NCBI RefSeq assembly: GCF_030160655.1
Contig: NZ_BSOT01000006.1
Coordinates: forward strand, 186,001-250,000
Reading direction: 5' to 3'
Length of the DNA stretch: 64,000 bases
From: Agaribacter marinus
GTDB taxonomy: Bacteria; Pseudomonadota; Gammaproteobacteria; Enterobacterales; Alteromonadaceae
The notes under the pieces: model-generated
Databases searched by the model: none
What the model saw: the letters and a program-made list of their open reading frames with translations, nothing else
What the model was told of the DNA's origin: nothing
Shown: positions 8,608-17,235 of the stretch, piece by piece
Numbering within the stretch: the stretch's first letter is position 1
Layout: each line of letters opens with the position of its first letter
Translations under genes and position numbers: made by a program

Positions 8608-9186
8608 TTAGTAATATGAGTGTTCACCTGCTTGATGCTCTGTTTCGTCTTTAACAGACGTAATTTCACCGGCAAATTGCTCTAGCATTTGTTTTTCGAT
8701 GCCTTCTTTAAGCGTAACGTCGACCATCGAACAGCCATTACAACCACCGCCAAATTGTAGTACTGCTGCACCCTCTTTCGTTACTTCTACTAACATTACT
8801 TGCCCACCATGATTGGCAAGTTGAGGGTTGATTTCTGTTTCAATCATGTAGTTGATTCGATCAATTAAGGGGGCATCATCTGCAATTTTTCGCGCTTTTG
8901 CGTTCGGCGCTTTCAGTGTAAGTTGCGATCCCATTTGGTCGGTAACGAAGTCGATTTCGGCATCTTCTAAATAAGGCGCGCTTTCTTCATCAACAACTGC
9001 ATCAAAACCATTGAAAGGTAAGCGTATATCTGTCTCTTCAACAGCCTCAGGAGGGCAATATGACACGCCACACTCTGCTTTTGCTGTACCGGGATTAACT
9101 ACAAACACACGAATATTTGTACCGTCTTGTTGTTGTGAAAGCAACTTTCCAAAATGGGCTTGTGCTTGTTCTGAAATATTAACCAT
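8608..9186 (-). CDS. nfuA: Fe-S biogenesis protein NfuA
   Basis: A 192-residue protein with a degenerate A-type N-terminal domain (Cys39 and Cys44 in [11 protein letters not shown]) and a C-terminal Nfu domain with the cluster-binding CxxC in [11 protein letters not shown] (Cys149, Cys152). Length and cysteine positions match the E. coli protein. NfuA carries a [4Fe-4S] cluster to client enzymes under iron limitation or oxidative stress. The gene is convergent with the MATE gene. Its upstream region carries an IscR-like inverted repeat (9226-9250). comF and bioH, its E. coli neighbours, are also near, separated by the inserted M14 peptidase gene. Confidence 0.96.
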   Translation of the reverse strand: MVNISEQAQAHFGKLLSQQQDGTNIRVFVVNPGTAKAECGVSYCPPEAVEETDIRLPFNGFDAVVDEESAPYLEDAEIDFVTDQMGSQLTLKAPNAKARKIADDAPLIDRINYMIETEINPQLANHGGQVMLVEVTKEGAAVLQFGGGCNGCSMVDVTLKEGIEKQMLEQFAGEITSVKDETEHQAGEHSYY

Positions 9187-9225
9187 AGCAACCTCATATA
9201 TCTAATTGGGGCGAGTATATCAAAA

Positions 9226-9250
9226 TTACTTGAGTAAAACACTCAAGTAC
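9226..9250 (-). promoter_or_regulatory. IscR type-1-like operator upstream of nfuA
   Basis: A perfect 8-bp inverted repeat, ACTTGAGT, 5-nt spacer AAAAC, ACTCAAGT, spans 9228-9248. Laid against the E. coli type-1 IscR consensus (ATASYYGACTRWWW / YAGTCRRSTAT) by eye, 21 of 25 positions agree. A minus-strand TATACT (plus strand 9213-9218) lies just downstream, so the box would overlap the promoter's -35 region. In E. coli the nfuA gene is IscR-controlled, which supports the reading; iscR itself is not in the window. Confidence 0.6.
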
Positions 9251-9319
9251 TAACTAGTTTTGTTCAATTCAGGAAAAATTGCGTATTATACGTTTCAGCA
9301 TTCGTATTGCTCATAAAAC

Positions 9320-9363
9320 AATTCATATATTTCATTGAAAGTCACTTTGTGACTATATGAATT
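9320..9363. repeat. 44-bp cruciform / two-tier inverted repeat
   Basis: AATTCATATA (9320-9329) is repeated inverted as TATATGAATT (9354-9363), and the interval holds a second perfect hairpin, AGTCAC-TTT-GTGACT (9340-9354). It lies in the divergent nfuA/M14-peptidase intergenic region, 48 nt before the peptidase ATG, with no T-run on either side, so it does not look like a terminator. It could be a pair of operator sites or an mRNA leader stem for the peptidase; no known regulator consensus was recognised. Confidence 0.5.
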
Positions 9364-9411
9364 AGTTTATTGAGGGAAGAGATAAAAATAAAAACGAGAA
9401 GGACAGAATTT

Positions 9412-12003
9412 ATGCTGCGTTTTATAAGCAGTTTTGCCATGATATTTTTTATATCAACCAGCTTGCAAGCCGCAAGTGTTTTATCAAACAGCCATTCGCA
9501 CACCAATATAAAAAAAGCGGATATCGAATATTTACCTGCTGGTGAATATGATCCAAATATACCAACACCTGCAGAAGTCTTAGGTTACACGGTGGGTACT
9601 TGGCATGTTCGTCATGACCAACTAGTCAACTACATGACGGTACTCGCAGAGCGGTCTGATCGCGTTTCCTTTGACGTTATTGGATATACACACGAACAAC
9701 GACCATTAATGTTGCTTACGATTACCAATGACGAAAACCGAGGTAACTTAGACAAGATTAGAGCTGAGCATATACAACGTTTGTCTGATGGAGCGGCGGC
9801 AAATGAAGACGATCCACTAATTTTTTACATGGGGTATTCGGTCCACGGTAATGAACCGTCTGGCAGCAATGCCGCGCTATTGGTCGCATATTATTTAGCT
9901 GCTTCGCAAAGCGAAGAGGTAAAGGCATTATTGGCTGAGTCTGTAGTATTACTCGATCCCTCAATGAACCCAGATGGATTGTCTCGTTTTGCGCAATGGG
10001 CAAATATGCATAAGGGCTATAATTTGGTTTCGGACAAACAGCACCGGGAACACCGAGAACATTGGCCGTCTGGCAGAACCAACCACTATTGGTTTGATTT
10101 GAATCGAGATTGGTTGCTGTTAACGCATCCGGAATCTCAAGCAAGGATAACGCAATTTCATAAGTGGCGGCCGCATATATTAACTGACTTCCATGAAATG
10201 GGCACTGATAGTACCTACTTCTTCCAACCCGGCGTCCCCAGCCGCAAAAATCCGCTAACACCGGATACTAATGTCACCTTGACGACAGCGTTAGCTAAGT
10301 ATCATGCAAACGCATTGGACAACGATAAGCAACCCTATTTTTCTCAAGAAAGATTTGATGATTTTTACTATGGTAAGGGGTCTACATATCCAGATGCCCA
10401 CGGCAGTATTGGTATTTTGTTTGAGCAAGCTAGTAGCCGCGGGCACAAACAAGCATCTATTAATGGTGACGTAGATTTTCCAAGAACCATTCAAAATCAA
10501 GTTACGACGTCGTTGTCGACGTTTAAAGGTTCATTGGCTAATAAAAAAGCGATACTGGCGTACCAGCAACAATTTTACCGCGATACACAAAAGTTAATAA
10601 AAGACGATGATGTGCATGGTTACCTTGTGCAACAAGGCAAAGATAACACGCGTTTTAAGCGCATGTTATCTATCCTTGAAGCGCACAGAATATCTTGGCG
10701 CGGGATTTCAAAAGATATCTCGTTTGATGAATTAGAATTTGATAGTGCACAGAGTATTTATGTGCCGCTTAACCAGCCGCAATATCGTTTGATTCGTTCT
10801 TTATTTAGTGAGCGAACACAGTTTCCAGATAATACATTTTATGATGTGTCCAATTGGAATATTGCGCTAGCCTTCAATTTGCAATACGCCGCGATAAAAG
10901 GGTCGGACAAACGCAAGGTGAAAGTCAGTGAGTATGCTGGTCGCAGTGAAAACATGCTATCTCATTTGAGTCAGGACGCGGTTGCCTTTGCGTACAATTG
11001 GTATGACTATAATGCGCCTAAGCTCACACAATATTTATTAGAGGCAGGTATCAAGTTACGCGTGTCTGGTAAGCCTTTTTCATCTAAAGAAAAGAATGCC
11101 ACACTTCATTTTTCCGCCGGTGCAATAACGGTCCCGGCAGCCGACAATGACCTGATATCTGTGATTGACCTTCTTCAAGCATTCAAGAATGTTAACGGCA
11201 TGATACCCATTCAAAATATAAGTAGCGGCTTTACCGTCGACGGCATAGATATGGGCAGTCCCTCTATCTTACCTTTGAAAGCACCATCAGTATTGCTGGT
11301 GGGAGGTAAAGGCACTTCTCAATATGAAATAGGAGAAATTTGGCATTATTTGGATACTCGTGTTGGGTTAGCCGCCAGTCTAATTGACTTAAGTGACTTA
11401 GCTAATGTGGATATTGCTGAGTATTCTCACCTTGTCTTCGCTTCTGGAAACTACGCGTCAGTCTCTAGCACCACTAAGGATAAGCTACAAAAGTGGATTA
11501 GTAATGGCGGGGTGCTTATTGGTCAGCGTACAGCAGTCAAATGGTTTGCTAAAAATACTTGGCTTAAAAACAAAGTGTTGTCGGATGACACAATAGACAG
11601 TGCGTTTGATACGTCCAAGCTTGCCTTTGAAGATAAAGCCGCCCTGCAAGCAAATAAGTTAGTTGCTGGCGCTGTTTTTGAAACGATAATTGATCGTAGT
11701 CATCCGTTGTTTTTCGGCATTGAACGTGACAAATTGCCTGTATTTAAAACCAATAATTTTATCTTGGATGTTAACGATGACCCATTTACTGATATCGGTA
11801 TATATACCGAATCACCGTTAATGGGTGGTTTTGCGGCGCCACAAATGCAAGATTTAATTGAAAAAAGTGTGTCTATGAACGTCACGCCGAGAGGTCGAGG
11901 TGTCGTGATTAGCTTTGTCGACAACATTCATTTTAGAGGCTATTGGGATGGCACAAATAAGCTCATGGCAAATGCTATTTATATGTCAGAGTTAATGAAG
12001 TAG
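9412..12003 (+). CDS. Secreted M14 family zinc carboxypeptidase with C-terminal GATase-like domain
   Basis: The ATG at 9412 (AGAAGGA upstream) gives 863 residues with a clean signal peptide (MLRFISSFAMIFFISTSLQA); an in-frame TTG at 9370 would bury it. The M14 zinc ligands are visible in YSVHGNEPSG (His145, Glu148) and in the distal LTDFHEMG histidine, and the catalytic glutamate in GILFEQASS. After the peptidase domain (to about 400) come over 450 residues, including VFASGNYASV and SNGGVLIGQRTA, which resemble the glutamine-amidotransferase-like fold attached to this M14 subgroup. It is probably an exported digestive peptidase. It sits between nfuA and comF, which are adjacent in E. coli. 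Confidence 0.88.
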   Translation: MLRFISSFAMIFFISTSLQAASVLSNSHSHTNIKKADIEYLPAGEYDPNIPTPAEVLGYTVGTWHVRHDQLVNYMTVLAERSDRVSFDVIGYTHEQRPLMLLTITNDENRGNLDKIRAEHIQRLSDGAAANEDDPLIFYMGYSVHGNEPSGSNAALLVAYYLAASQSEEVKALLAESVVLLDPSMNPDGLSRFAQWANMHKGYNLVSDKQHREHREHWPSGRTNHYWFDLNRDWLLLTHPESQARITQFHKWRPHILTDFHEMGTDSTYFFQPGVPSRKNPLTPDTNVTLTTALAKYHANALDNDKQPYFSQERFDDFYYGKGSTYPDAHGSIGILFEQASSRGHKQASINGDVDFPRTIQNQVTTSLSTFKGSLANKKAILAYQQQFYRDTQKLIKDDDVHGYLVQQGKDNTRFKRMLSILEAHRISWRGISKDISFDELEFDSAQSIYVPLNQPQYRLIRSLFSERTQFPDNTFYDVSNWNIALAFNLQYAAIKGSDKRKVKVSEYAGRSENMLSHLSQDAVAFAYNWYDYNAPKLTQYLLEAGIKLRVSGKPFSSKEKNATLHFSAGAITVPAADNDLISVIDLLQAFKNVNGMIPIQNISSGFTVDGIDMGSPSILPLKAPSVLLVGGKGTSQYEIGEIWHYLDTRVGLAASLIDLSDLANVDIAEYSHLVFASGNYASVSSTTKDKLQKWISNGGVLIGQRTAVKWFAKNTWLKNKVLSDDTIDSAFDTSKLAFEDKAALQANKLVAGAVFETIIDRSHPLFFGIERDKLPVFKTNNFILDVNDDPFTDIGIYTESPLMGGFAAPQMQDLIEKSVSMNVTPRGRGVVISFVDNIHFRGYWDGTNKLMANAIYMSELMK

Positions 12004-12028
12004 GTTTGTGTGGTAATTAACTTGGCTA

Positions 12029-12745
12029 CTAGTCAACGCTTGCTACCGCCATGCACCATACAGAAATTTTTATGTTTGGTGCATGGTCTAAAATACATTC
12101 ACAAAGGTTATTTAGGGTCGCGCCGGTCGTTACTACATCTTCAACAATACAGATGTGTTTATATTGAATATCTTTCACCAACTTAAAGGCATTCATCGTA
12201 TTCGCTAATCGTGCGTGCCTATCTAAACGACTTTGTTGTTTGGTATGTCGATGACGAATAATCGCATGTTCGATTGGAATACCATACTTTTGATTGATAG
12301 CCTTTGCGAGCAGCCATGTTTGGTTATATTGACGCTGTGTAAAACGTAAACGAGAAATTGGCATCGGGATTAATGCATCTGGTAAGGTTTCAAGTTGCGA
12401 CAGGCGCGCCAATACATAGGTGTTAAAAAATTCTATCAATATTGGCGCTACGATTGATTTGTTACTGAACTTAAGTTGATTTATTAGGGCCGCAATAATG
12501 CCATCGTGATGACATATCGCCCTCAAATTATCATACCTTGGCGTAAGTAGGTGCTTGCTTATGCTCTCGAGTTCTAGTAAGTCTATTCCCGGTACTGGAA
12601 AATGAGATATGGGCGTACTTTTAAGGCAATATTCGCACACCAACTCTCTAGAATATTGATCGCATATATAGCATTGACGATTACCGATAGCGCTTTTCAC
12701 ATCTAAATTGAATTGTTGGTAAATGTGCTTGAGTTTATTTACCAT
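12029..12745 (-). CDS. comF: ComF family phosphoribosyltransferase-like protein (GntX/YhgH type)
   Basis: A 238-residue protein with an N-terminal zinc ribbon (CYICDQ and CEYC) and a C-terminal type I phosphoribosyltransferase fold whose PRPP loop reads CIVEDVVTTGATLN. A family segment LIPMPISRLRFTQRQYNQ lies in between. ComF/GntX proteins are linked to DNA uptake in naturally competent gammaproteobacteria, although the exact reaction is unsettled. It is divergent from bioH (162 nt between them), the arrangement seen in E. coli. Confidence 0.93.
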   Translation of the reverse strand: MVNKLKHIYQQFNLDVKSAIGNRQCYICDQYSRELVCEYCLKSTPISHFPVPGIDLLELESISKHLLTPRYDNLRAICHHDGIIAALINQLKFSNKSIVAPILIEFFNTYVLARLSQLETLPDALIPMPISRLRFTQRQYNQTWLLAKAINQKYGIPIEHAIIRHRHTKQQSRLDRHARLANTMNAFKLVKDIQYKHICIVEDVVTTGATLNNLCECILDHAPNIKISVWCMAVASVD

Positions 12746-12907
12746 ACGCGGGTTTTTAATCGGTGGAATAGCAATGACCTTATGTTTGAATACCGAAACT
12801 CTTAATGTGGGATAAGCATAGAATGCAGCGTTTGAAAATACCGCTGGACAATGGTACAGAATTTTTGAATGTTGTCCGAATTTTAGAATATAGGCCTTTT
12901 AAAATAT

Positions 12908-13729
12908 ATGTCGCAGCAACCTTGTAACGATTCGCAAACATACACCTTAGTCTTTGTGCATGGGTGGGGCATGAACAGGGGAGTATGGGAAGCGATTGAA
13001 CCCTCATTGTTTACCCTTGTCGACTCGCTTGAAGGTGCAGATATTCAATGTAAGCTTAAGTTTGTTGATTTGCTTGGTTATGGTGAACGAGCAACAAAAG
13101 AAAGCGATATCGATAGCCAAAACCTTAAGTACGATCTCGCCACGTTAGCTGATGACTTAAATGCGCAAATACCCAAAAACAGTGTACTCATCGCATGGTC
13201 TTTGGGGGGCCTAGTGGCAAGTATTGTGGCCGAACGGCGCTTAGATATTAAAGGTCTAATTACTGTGGCGTCATCACCAAAATTTGCTGGATCTAATGAG
13301 TGGTCAGGGATTGATGTTGATGTATTGATGAAATTTAAACAACAATTAATCGAGCAACAGCAGGCAACAATTAAGCGTTTCATCGCCATTCAGAACATGG
13401 GGGTAGATAATCAGCGTTATCAAAACAAGCTGATTCAGGAAAGTATTTTTCAATATCCCTTGGCATCAACACAAGCACTTTCAGACGGTCTAGATATTTT
13501 ACTTAACGATGATATACGACTTGTTTTGCGTGATATTACTTGCCCTCACTTAGCAATGTTTGGGCGTTTGGATAGCTTGGTGCCCTATGCCGTCATTCCC
13601 CAAATCTTAGAATATTCGCCTAATACTCAAGTTAAAATTTTTCAAAATGCCGCACATGCGCCCTTTTTGTCTCACACTGATGACTTTATTAGTACGCTAG
13701 AGAACTACCTTAAACTTGCGTTAGCATAA
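12908..13729 (+). CDS. bioH: Pimeloyl-[acyl-carrier protein] methyl ester esterase BioH
   Basis: A 273-residue alpha/beta hydrolase. The oxyanion/early motif FVHGWGMN, the nucleophile elbow AWSLGGLVAS (Ser98), the acid in FGRLDSLVP (Asp222) and the histidine in QNAAHAPFLSH (His250) form a complete triad, and the WSLGG elbow is characteristic of BioH. It demethylates pimeloyl-ACP methyl ester in the cytoplasm, ending the BioC-primed biotin route. Only bioH of the biotin genes is present in this window. The ribosome site before its ATG is poor. Confidence 0.93.
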   Translation: MSQQPCNDSQTYTLVFVHGWGMNRGVWEAIEPSLFTLVDSLEGADIQCKLKFVDLLGYGERATKESDIDSQNLKYDLATLADDLNAQIPKNSVLIAWSLGGLVASIVAERRLDIKGLITVASSPKFAGSNEWSGIDVDVLMKFKQQLIEQQQATIKRFIAIQNMGVDNQRYQNKLIQESIFQYPLASTQALSDGLDILLNDDIRLVLRDITCPHLAMFGRLDSLVPYAVIPQILEYSPNTQVKIFQNAAHAPFLSHTDDFISTLENYLKLALA

Positions 13730-13816
13730 GTATTTTTGAATTGTTGCGTGTATCTTGTGAAACATATATGCTTAATTATTGTACACTTTGATTCAAATAA
13801 CCTGACCTGCTGGTTG

Positions 13817-13870
13817 TTTGACTCGGGTGGCAACTAGTCGAGTGCCTGAACGGAGTCTAGAGGAGTCAAA
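13817..13870 (+). promoter_or_regulatory. Structured 5' leader overlapping the RBS of the methyltransferase gene
   Basis: TTTGACTC (13817-13824) can pair with GAGTCAAA (13863-13870), an 8-bp perfect stem that takes in the end of the AGAGGAG ribosome site. Inside the loop GGCA/TGCC (13829-13832 with 13843-13846) can form a second stem, and GACTC can alternatively pair with another GAGTC at 13853-13857. The alternative pairings suggest translational control. No known riboswitch class was recognised. Confidence 0.4.
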
Positions 13871-13876
13871 GTCACT

Positions 13877-14533
13877 ATGCAGGATATGAATTTAAATGAA
13901 TCATATATTGGTGACCGGCCAGATATACTTAAATTGGTGTCTGGTGATCCTAACACTGTGCTTGATGTTGGTTGCAGTGTAGGCAGTCTAAGTCGGTCTT
14001 TAAAAAATAAAACGAATGCGTGTGTTACTGGTATCGAGCTTTCATCCGAGATGGCGGGAGAAGCCGAAAAATATTTAGATAAAGTTTATACAGGGGATGC
14101 AGCCGAAATTATTCAGAGTGGCGCCCTAGAAGGCCAGCGCTATGACCTCATTATTTTTGCTGACTTACTTGAACATCTAATTGATCCTTGGTCAGTATTG
14201 AAGGCGTCTACACGATTGTTAAATAAAGACGGCTATGTGATTACTTCTATTCCGAATATTCGACATTTAAGCACGATTTACTCATTGGTAGTAAAAGGTG
14301 ACTGGCCGCATCGCGATCGCGGTATTCATGATCGGACTCATTTAAGGTTTTTTACTAAAAAGACAATATTTGAGTTGTTCGAACAAGCAGGGTTATCTAT
14401 CGAAATTGTTCACACAAACTATCGTATTTTTGAACGGCCGTGCGGTATCAATTCTTTTGCTAAGTTGCTTGGTATTCCACTACTGAAAAACTATTTTGCA
14501 TTTCAGTACTTAATAAAAGCGAAAACGAAATAA
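13877..14533 (+). CDS. Class I SAM-dependent methyltransferase
   Basis: A 218-residue protein with SAM-binding motif I VLDVGCSVGSLSRSL (about 29-43), the acidic ribose-binding position in GIELSSEM, motif IV YDLIIFADLLEHLIDPW and a downstream GYVITSIPN strand. This is the Methyltransf_23-type organisation found in MetW-like and surface-polysaccharide-associated enzymes. The substrate is unknown. The C-terminal GIHDRTHLRFFTKKTIFELF segment is shared with methyltransferases of polysaccharide clusters, but no such cluster is adjacent. It stands alone between bioH and the GntR/ABC operon and has a structured leader. Confidence 0.88.
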   Translation: MQDMNLNESYIGDRPDILKLVSGDPNTVLDVGCSVGSLSRSLKNKTNACVTGIELSSEMAGEAEKYLDKVYTGDAAEIIQSGALEGQRYDLIIFADLLEHLIDPWSVLKASTRLLNKDGYVITSIPNIRHLSTIYSLVVKGDWPHRDRGIHDRTHLRFFTKKTIFELFEQAGLSIEIVHTNYRIFERPCGINSFAKLLGIPLLKNYFAFQYLIKAKTK

Positions 14534-14622
14534 AGTATACCGAGTACAATAATAGTTAATGCTAGTTCTTTAGCACAATCTAATGTTGAATAGAGAGTTT
14601 ATTTGCAATGAGTGTGTTGGTG

Positions 14623-14633
14623 GTGTATAACAC
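14623..14633 (+). promoter_or_regulatory. Candidate operator of the GntR/YtrA regulator
   Basis: The palindrome GTGT-ATA-ACAC lies 31 nt before the regulator's start codon and is flanked by a further AGTGT/ACACT pair (14611-14615 and 14630-14634). YtrA-type GntR regulators usually repress their own operon from an inverted repeat in this place. The assignment rests on position and symmetry only. Confidence 0.35.
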
Positions 14634-14664
14634 TACATAATGTGAACGCATAGGAGCATTTAAG

Positions 14665-15027
14665 GTGAAACATTGGCAAACAGATACGCCAATTTATATT
14701 CAGCTCTATCAACAAGTAATACAACGGATTTTGGATGGCCACGTAAAGGAAGGCGAGGCCTTACCATCGGTTAGGCGAGTTGCTGCAGAATATGAAGTAA
14801 ACCCAATTACAATTTCGAAGGCTTACCAAATGTTACAAGATGAAATGATTGTGGAGAAACAACGAGGCAAAGGATTGTTTGTACTGCCCGGTGTGCAAGA
14901 AAAAATCTTAGTAAGAGAGAGGCAAATGTTTTTAGCCGACGAATGGCCTAGCATTGTCCAAAAAATTACGCGTTTAGGTTTATCTAAAGACGATTTATTG
15001 TTGGCATTAGCTCAGGAGGGTCTATGA
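14665..15027 (+). CDS. GntR family transcriptional regulator, YtrA subfamily
   Basis: A 120-residue protein with an N-terminal winged helix (about 8-75: PIYIQLYQQVIQRIL, then SVRRVAAEYEVNPITISKAY and the wing QRGKGLFV) followed by a tail of only about 45 residues, too short for a ligand domain. This is the build of the YtrA subfamily, which controls ABC transporter genes. The start is a GTG with GGAG upstream. Its stop overlaps the ATPase start by 4 nt, so the three genes form one operon and the regulator most likely controls it. Confidence 0.92.
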   Translation: MKHWQTDTPIYIQLYQQVIQRILDGHVKEGEALPSVRRVAAEYEVNPITISKAYQMLQDEMIVEKQRGKGLFVLPGVQEKILVRERQMFLADEWPSIVQKITRLGLSKDDLLLALAQEGL

Positions 15028-15884
15028 CATCATTAGTCTATGTGGAAGGCGTAAGTAAATCTTATCGTAAAAAGCCAATACTGAATGACGTGTCCCTAGC
15101 GGTGGAGCCAGGGCAAATTCTTGGTTTAGTGGGGCCAAATGGCGCTGGCAAGACAACATGCTTGCAAGCTATCTTAGGATTGACCGCTTATGAAGGTAAC
15201 ATTCATGTGTTAGGGCATGAACCCAAAAATGGTCGTCATAAAATGTTGAATGATGTTGCATATGTGTCAGATGTTGCGGTACTTCCTAAGTGGCTAAAAG
15301 TGTCACAAGCCTTATCGTATATGCAAGATGTTCATCCAAAATTTGATGACAGAAAAGCCCGAGAATTTTTAGCGAAGACTAAAATTCCACCGCATGCAAA
15401 GGTGAAGCACTTATCTAAAGGTATGGTAACGCAGCTGCATCTAGCGTTGATCTTGGCGATTGACGCAAAAGTACTTATTTTGGATGAGCCGACGCTGGGA
15501 CTAGATATTGTATCGCGCCGACAGTTTTACAAACACTTACTTGAAGACTTCTATTCTGAAGAGAAAGCCATCATCGTAACAACTCACCAGATTGAAGAAA
15601 TTGAAAACATCCTTACCCATATCGCGTTTATTAACAACGGTGAAATACTGTTAAGTGAAAGTGCGGACTACATAAGAGATAAGTATAAATTAGTGTCAGT
15701 AACGAATGACAAATTTGAGTTGGCTAAAACACGAAAGCCACTATTTACTGCCAGTATGATGGGTATGCACTCTATGTTGTTTGATAGCGCTGAGAGCCAT
15801 AATCTTTCTGAGCTGGGTAATATTGTAACACCGACATTGGCGGATGTGTTTGTTGGCCTTGTTGGTCAGGAGGCAGGGGCATGA
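15024..15884 (+). CDS. ABC transporter ATP-binding protein
   Basis: A 286-residue ATPase with Walker A GPNGAGKTT (about 38-46), a variant signature LSKGMVTQLHLA, Walker B VLILDEPTLGLD and an H-loop VTTHQIEEIE. The 80-residue C-terminal extension and the single ABC domain resemble the YtrB/CcmA-like exporters that pair with ABC-2 permeases. Starts overlap on both sides (ATGA with the regulator and with the permease), so translation is coupled. The substrate is unknown; exporters of this build often give resistance to envelope-active compounds. Confidence 0.94.
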   Translation: MTSLVYVEGVSKSYRKKPILNDVSLAVEPGQILGLVGPNGAGKTTCLQAILGLTAYEGNIHVLGHEPKNGRHKMLNDVAYVSDVAVLPKWLKVSQALSYMQDVHPKFDDRKAREFLAKTKIPPHAKVKHLSKGMVTQLHLALILAIDAKVLILDEPTLGLDIVSRRQFYKHLLEDFYSEEKAIIVTTHQIEEIENILTHIAFINNGEILLSESADYIRDKYKLVSVTNDKFELAKTRKPLFTASMMGMHSMLFDSAESHNLSELGNIVTPTLADVFVGLVGQEAGA

Positions 15885-16801
15885 ACAGTACGATGATTTA
15901 CGCAAATATTAAACGCGAGATTTGGGAGTATAAAAAGACGCTTATATGGGTGCCAACGACGATTACATTGCTCATTTTAGCATTTTCTTTACTCGCCGTA
16001 TTTAAAATGGATGCATATCAACTTGAGCGTATTGAGGAAGTGCTATTGCATGCAAACTCCGCAAATTATAAAGGCTTTGAGCAGATGACTCTCGTGTTTC
16101 TGTTGCCACTCTATATGCCATTTATCGTTATACTTTTTTTCGTCCAATTTAGTTATTTTACTAGTTGTTTATTTGACGAAAGAAGAGATTTATCTGTGTT
16201 GTTTTGGCGCTCGCTGCCGGTATCTGATGCAGTTGCAATTGGCAATAAACTCTTTGTCGGAGCCATTGTTCTGCCCTTAATTTTTTTGCTGTCTGCAAGT
16301 GTATTAGTACTAGTGTGTAGTTTACTTGCAGGTGTGGGTACAGCGCTATTTTTACACTCAGATATTCCAGTATTAGAGGTGTTCATGTCTGCTAATATCC
16401 TCACCAATTTGGGTTTTATTTGCTTGCATTTGATACCCATTACCTTGTGGTTATTTCCACTTTATGCATGGCTAATGTTGGTGTCTATGTTTGCTAAAAA
16501 AGCGCCTCTATTATGGGCATTCTTGCCAGTAGTTCTCATTTTAACGCTTGAGTATTTAGCAGAGGGTTTCTTGCATATAGAGATGTCATTCTTATCAAAT
16601 ATGCTATTTGAATATTTTCAATTACTTGATATTAAAGGCATGAAAAATATTTCTCTAAACATGTCTGAGGATGCGAGCTCCTCCGGAGCTTATGTTGTCT
16701 TCACAACTATCTTTGAAAAGGTTGGTGTTGTGCCTATGCTGATTGGGTGCGCGTTTATGTATTGTACATATTGGCTGCGAGTAAATCGGAGTCATATTTA
16801 G
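15881..16801 (+). CDS. ABC-2 type transporter permease
   Basis: A 306-residue membrane protein with about six helices (near 20-40, 70-90, 115-150, 165-185, 195-215, 275-295). The FDERRDLSVLFWRSLPVSD loop after the second helix is typical of ABC-2 permeases encoded with YtrA/CcmA-like ATPases. It overlaps the ATPase gene by 4 nt and is followed by a strong intrinsic terminator, so it ends the regulator-ATPase-permease operon. Confidence 0.9.
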   Translation: MNSTMIYANIKREIWEYKKTLIWVPTTITLLILAFSLLAVFKMDAYQLERIEEVLLHANSANYKGFEQMTLVFLLPLYMPFIVILFFVQFSYFTSCLFDERRDLSVLFWRSLPVSDAVAIGNKLFVGAIVLPLIFLLSASVLVLVCSLLAGVGTALFLHSDIPVLEVFMSANILTNLGFICLHLIPITLWLFPLYAWLMLVSMFAKKAPLLWAFLPVVLILTLEYLAEGFLHIEMSFLSNMLFEYFQLLDIKGMKNISLNMSEDASSSGAYVVFTTIFEKVGVVPMLIGCAFMYCTYWLRVNRSHI

Positions 16802-16853
16802 TTCGATGCAGGTAGCTCAACACCGTTAGCCCAACATATTGTTGGCTTAATGT

Positions 16854-16886
16854 GCCCAGGTTGTTTTTGACAACTTGGGCTTTTCT
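16854..16886 (+). terminator. Intrinsic terminator of the GntR-ABC operon
   Basis: GCCCAGGTTGT (16854-16864) pairs with ACAACTTGGGC (16870-16880) with a single G-U wobble around a 5-nt TTTTG loop, followed directly by TTTTCTATTT. A weaker hairpin (AGCCCAACA / TGTTGGCT) lies just before it at about 16828-16847. Confidence 0.85.
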
Positions 16887-16964
16887 ATTTAGTTTTAATA
16901 TAAATTAAAGTTTTTATTGTGGTTGCCGATACACAGACGAAGTTTCAATTTTTTTGGTATCGAT

Positions 16965-17210
16965 ATGATTGATAATTTGCAAACGAACCATTTATCTAGC
17001 GCATTTCAGTCTGGTATTGATGGATATCAGCGTGGCGGCACATTAGTTCGAGACGCTAGTGCAAATTTAGCTCAATCGAATAAGCATGCTGTGGATATTA
17101 ATCGTGCGGTAATTGATATTACTGCTGGCAGCATTCAAGCCGAGGCATCTGCAAGCGTGATAAAACGCGCAGACGGTATGATTGGCACAATCATCGATAC
17201 TTTCGCATAG
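16965..17210 (+). CDS. Small hypothetical helical protein upstream of the HExxH protein
   Basis: An 81-residue protein not assigned to a named family. It is probably all-helical, rich in Ala, Ser, Asp and Ile ([20 protein letters not shown], then a helical heptad-like tail), has no signal peptide and ends GTIIDTFA. The ATG at 16965 was chosen over an upstream in-frame TTG because the conserved-looking part begins there; the ribosome site is weak. Its polar/alanine pattern is reminiscent of short flagellar rod or hook-associated segments. The HExxH protein gene starts 25 nt after its stop, so the two are probably co-transcribed. Confidence 0.65.
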   Translation: MIDNLQTNHLSSAFQSGIDGYQRGGTLVRDASANLAQSNKHAVDINRAVIDITAGSIQAEASASVIKRADGMIGTIIDTFA

Positions 17211-17235
17211 CTACTTTACGAGGATAATTGCTGCT

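Noticed and set aside
9758-10261. 167-codon minus-strand frame
   Set aside because: It lies wholly inside the M14 peptidase domain with its zinc ligands; composition is that of an antisense shadow.
13817-13870. Known SAM or SAH riboswitch
   Set aside because: The pairing layout and conserved core bases of those classes were not recognised; kept only as an unassigned structured leader.
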